From contig JAQTRB010000106.1 in the NCBI GenBank assembly GCA_028712015.1, forward strand, positions 1 to 6,193: a stretch of DNA of 6,193 nt, given 5' to 3'. Below the pieces are notes generated by a model that had not been told where the DNA came from, searched no databases, and worked only from the letters and a program-made list of their open reading frames with translations. The DNA comes from Syntrophales bacterium (GTDB taxonomy: Bacteria > Desulfobacterota > Syntrophia > Syntrophales > UBA5619). Positions 6,056-6,193 of this stretch are shown here, piece after piece (position 1 is the stretch's first letter; each line of letters begins with the position of its first letter). The position numbers and the translations under genes are program-made.

Positions 6056-6193
6056 AGATTTCGGCATCAGGACTTATGGGCAGGAGACGGTGCATTTTCA
6101 ACGGCGCCGGGGGCCTGGTTGAAGTCACATCCGGGGTATGCGATGCGACCGTGGTAGTAACTGGAAAGAGTTTCCAAAAAACTTTCGGCGATC
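6030..6193 (-). CDS. Possible C-terminal end of a convergent gene (partial, unidentified)
   Basis: On the minus strand one frame is open from the right edge to a TGA at 6032-6030, giving 54 residues that begin IAESFLETLSSYYHGRIAYPD. It would overlap the 3' end of the ClC gene by 26 bases, in a convergent arrangement. The composition looks protein-like, but I recognise no family. Base composition by codon position does not clearly separate this frame from the opposite strand, where a frame starting at ATG 6076 is also open to the edge. It is a tentative call that depends on sequence beyond the window. Confidence 0.3.
   Translation of the reverse strand, partial: SPKVFWKLFPVTTTVASHTPDVTSTRPPAPLKMHRLLPISPDAEIFNRRVCGS

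Noticed and set aside
1..6193. CRISPR arrays, tRNA/rRNA genes, transposases or insertion-sequence ends
   Set aside because: No regularly spaced repeats, tRNA-like cloverleaf stretches, transposase motifs or flanking terminal repeats were seen by eye on either strand.

Overview
The window looks like a chromosomal segment from a Gram-negative bacterium, most likely a Desulfobacterota (deltaproteobacterial) or similar environmental anaerobe. This is inferred from moderately high-GC coding sequence, an outer-membrane Pal-type lipoprotein, and the style of the GpgS and ClC proteins. The genus cannot be fixed from the sequence alone.

Layout. (1) 1-272, minus strand: the N-terminal 90 residues of a MarR-family regulator, cut by the window edge. 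(2) 273-487: an AT-rich divergent intergenic region. It holds an inverted repeat with an extra half-site (329-368) that overlaps a good candidate promoter (352-380) reading towards the next genes. (3) 488-3797, plus strand: a tightly overlapping three-gene operon. In order it encodes a HAD phosphatase of the mannosyl/glucosyl-3-phosphoglycerate phosphatase type, a GT-A glycosyltransferase resembling one-step mannosylglycerate/glucosylglycerate synthases, and a glucosyl-3-phosphoglycerate synthase (GpgS). (4) 3893-4558: a Pal/OmpA-type outer-membrane lipoprotein. (5) 4703-6055: a ClC-family anion channel or transporter without CBS domains and with altered gating residues. (6) 6056-6193: no clear gene, but a minus-strand frame open from the right edge may be the tail of a convergent gene.

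How it fits together. GpgS plus the phosphatase make a complete two-step route from NDP-glucose and 3-phosphoglycerate to glucosylglycerate, an anionic compatible solute. The middle glycosyltransferase either gives a parallel one-step route or adds a second sugar (a mannosylglucosylglycerate-type solute). The MarR regulator and its palindromic site offer a plausible switch for the operon. The envelope lipoprotein and anion channel downstream fit an osmotic or ionic-stress neighbourhood, though nothing shows they are co-transcribed with the solute genes.

Most notable: the dual-glycosyltransferase solute operon, the ClC protein lacking both coupling glutamates, and the regulator/operator arrangement. 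No RNA genes, mobile elements, CRISPR arrays or clear intrinsic terminators were seen.
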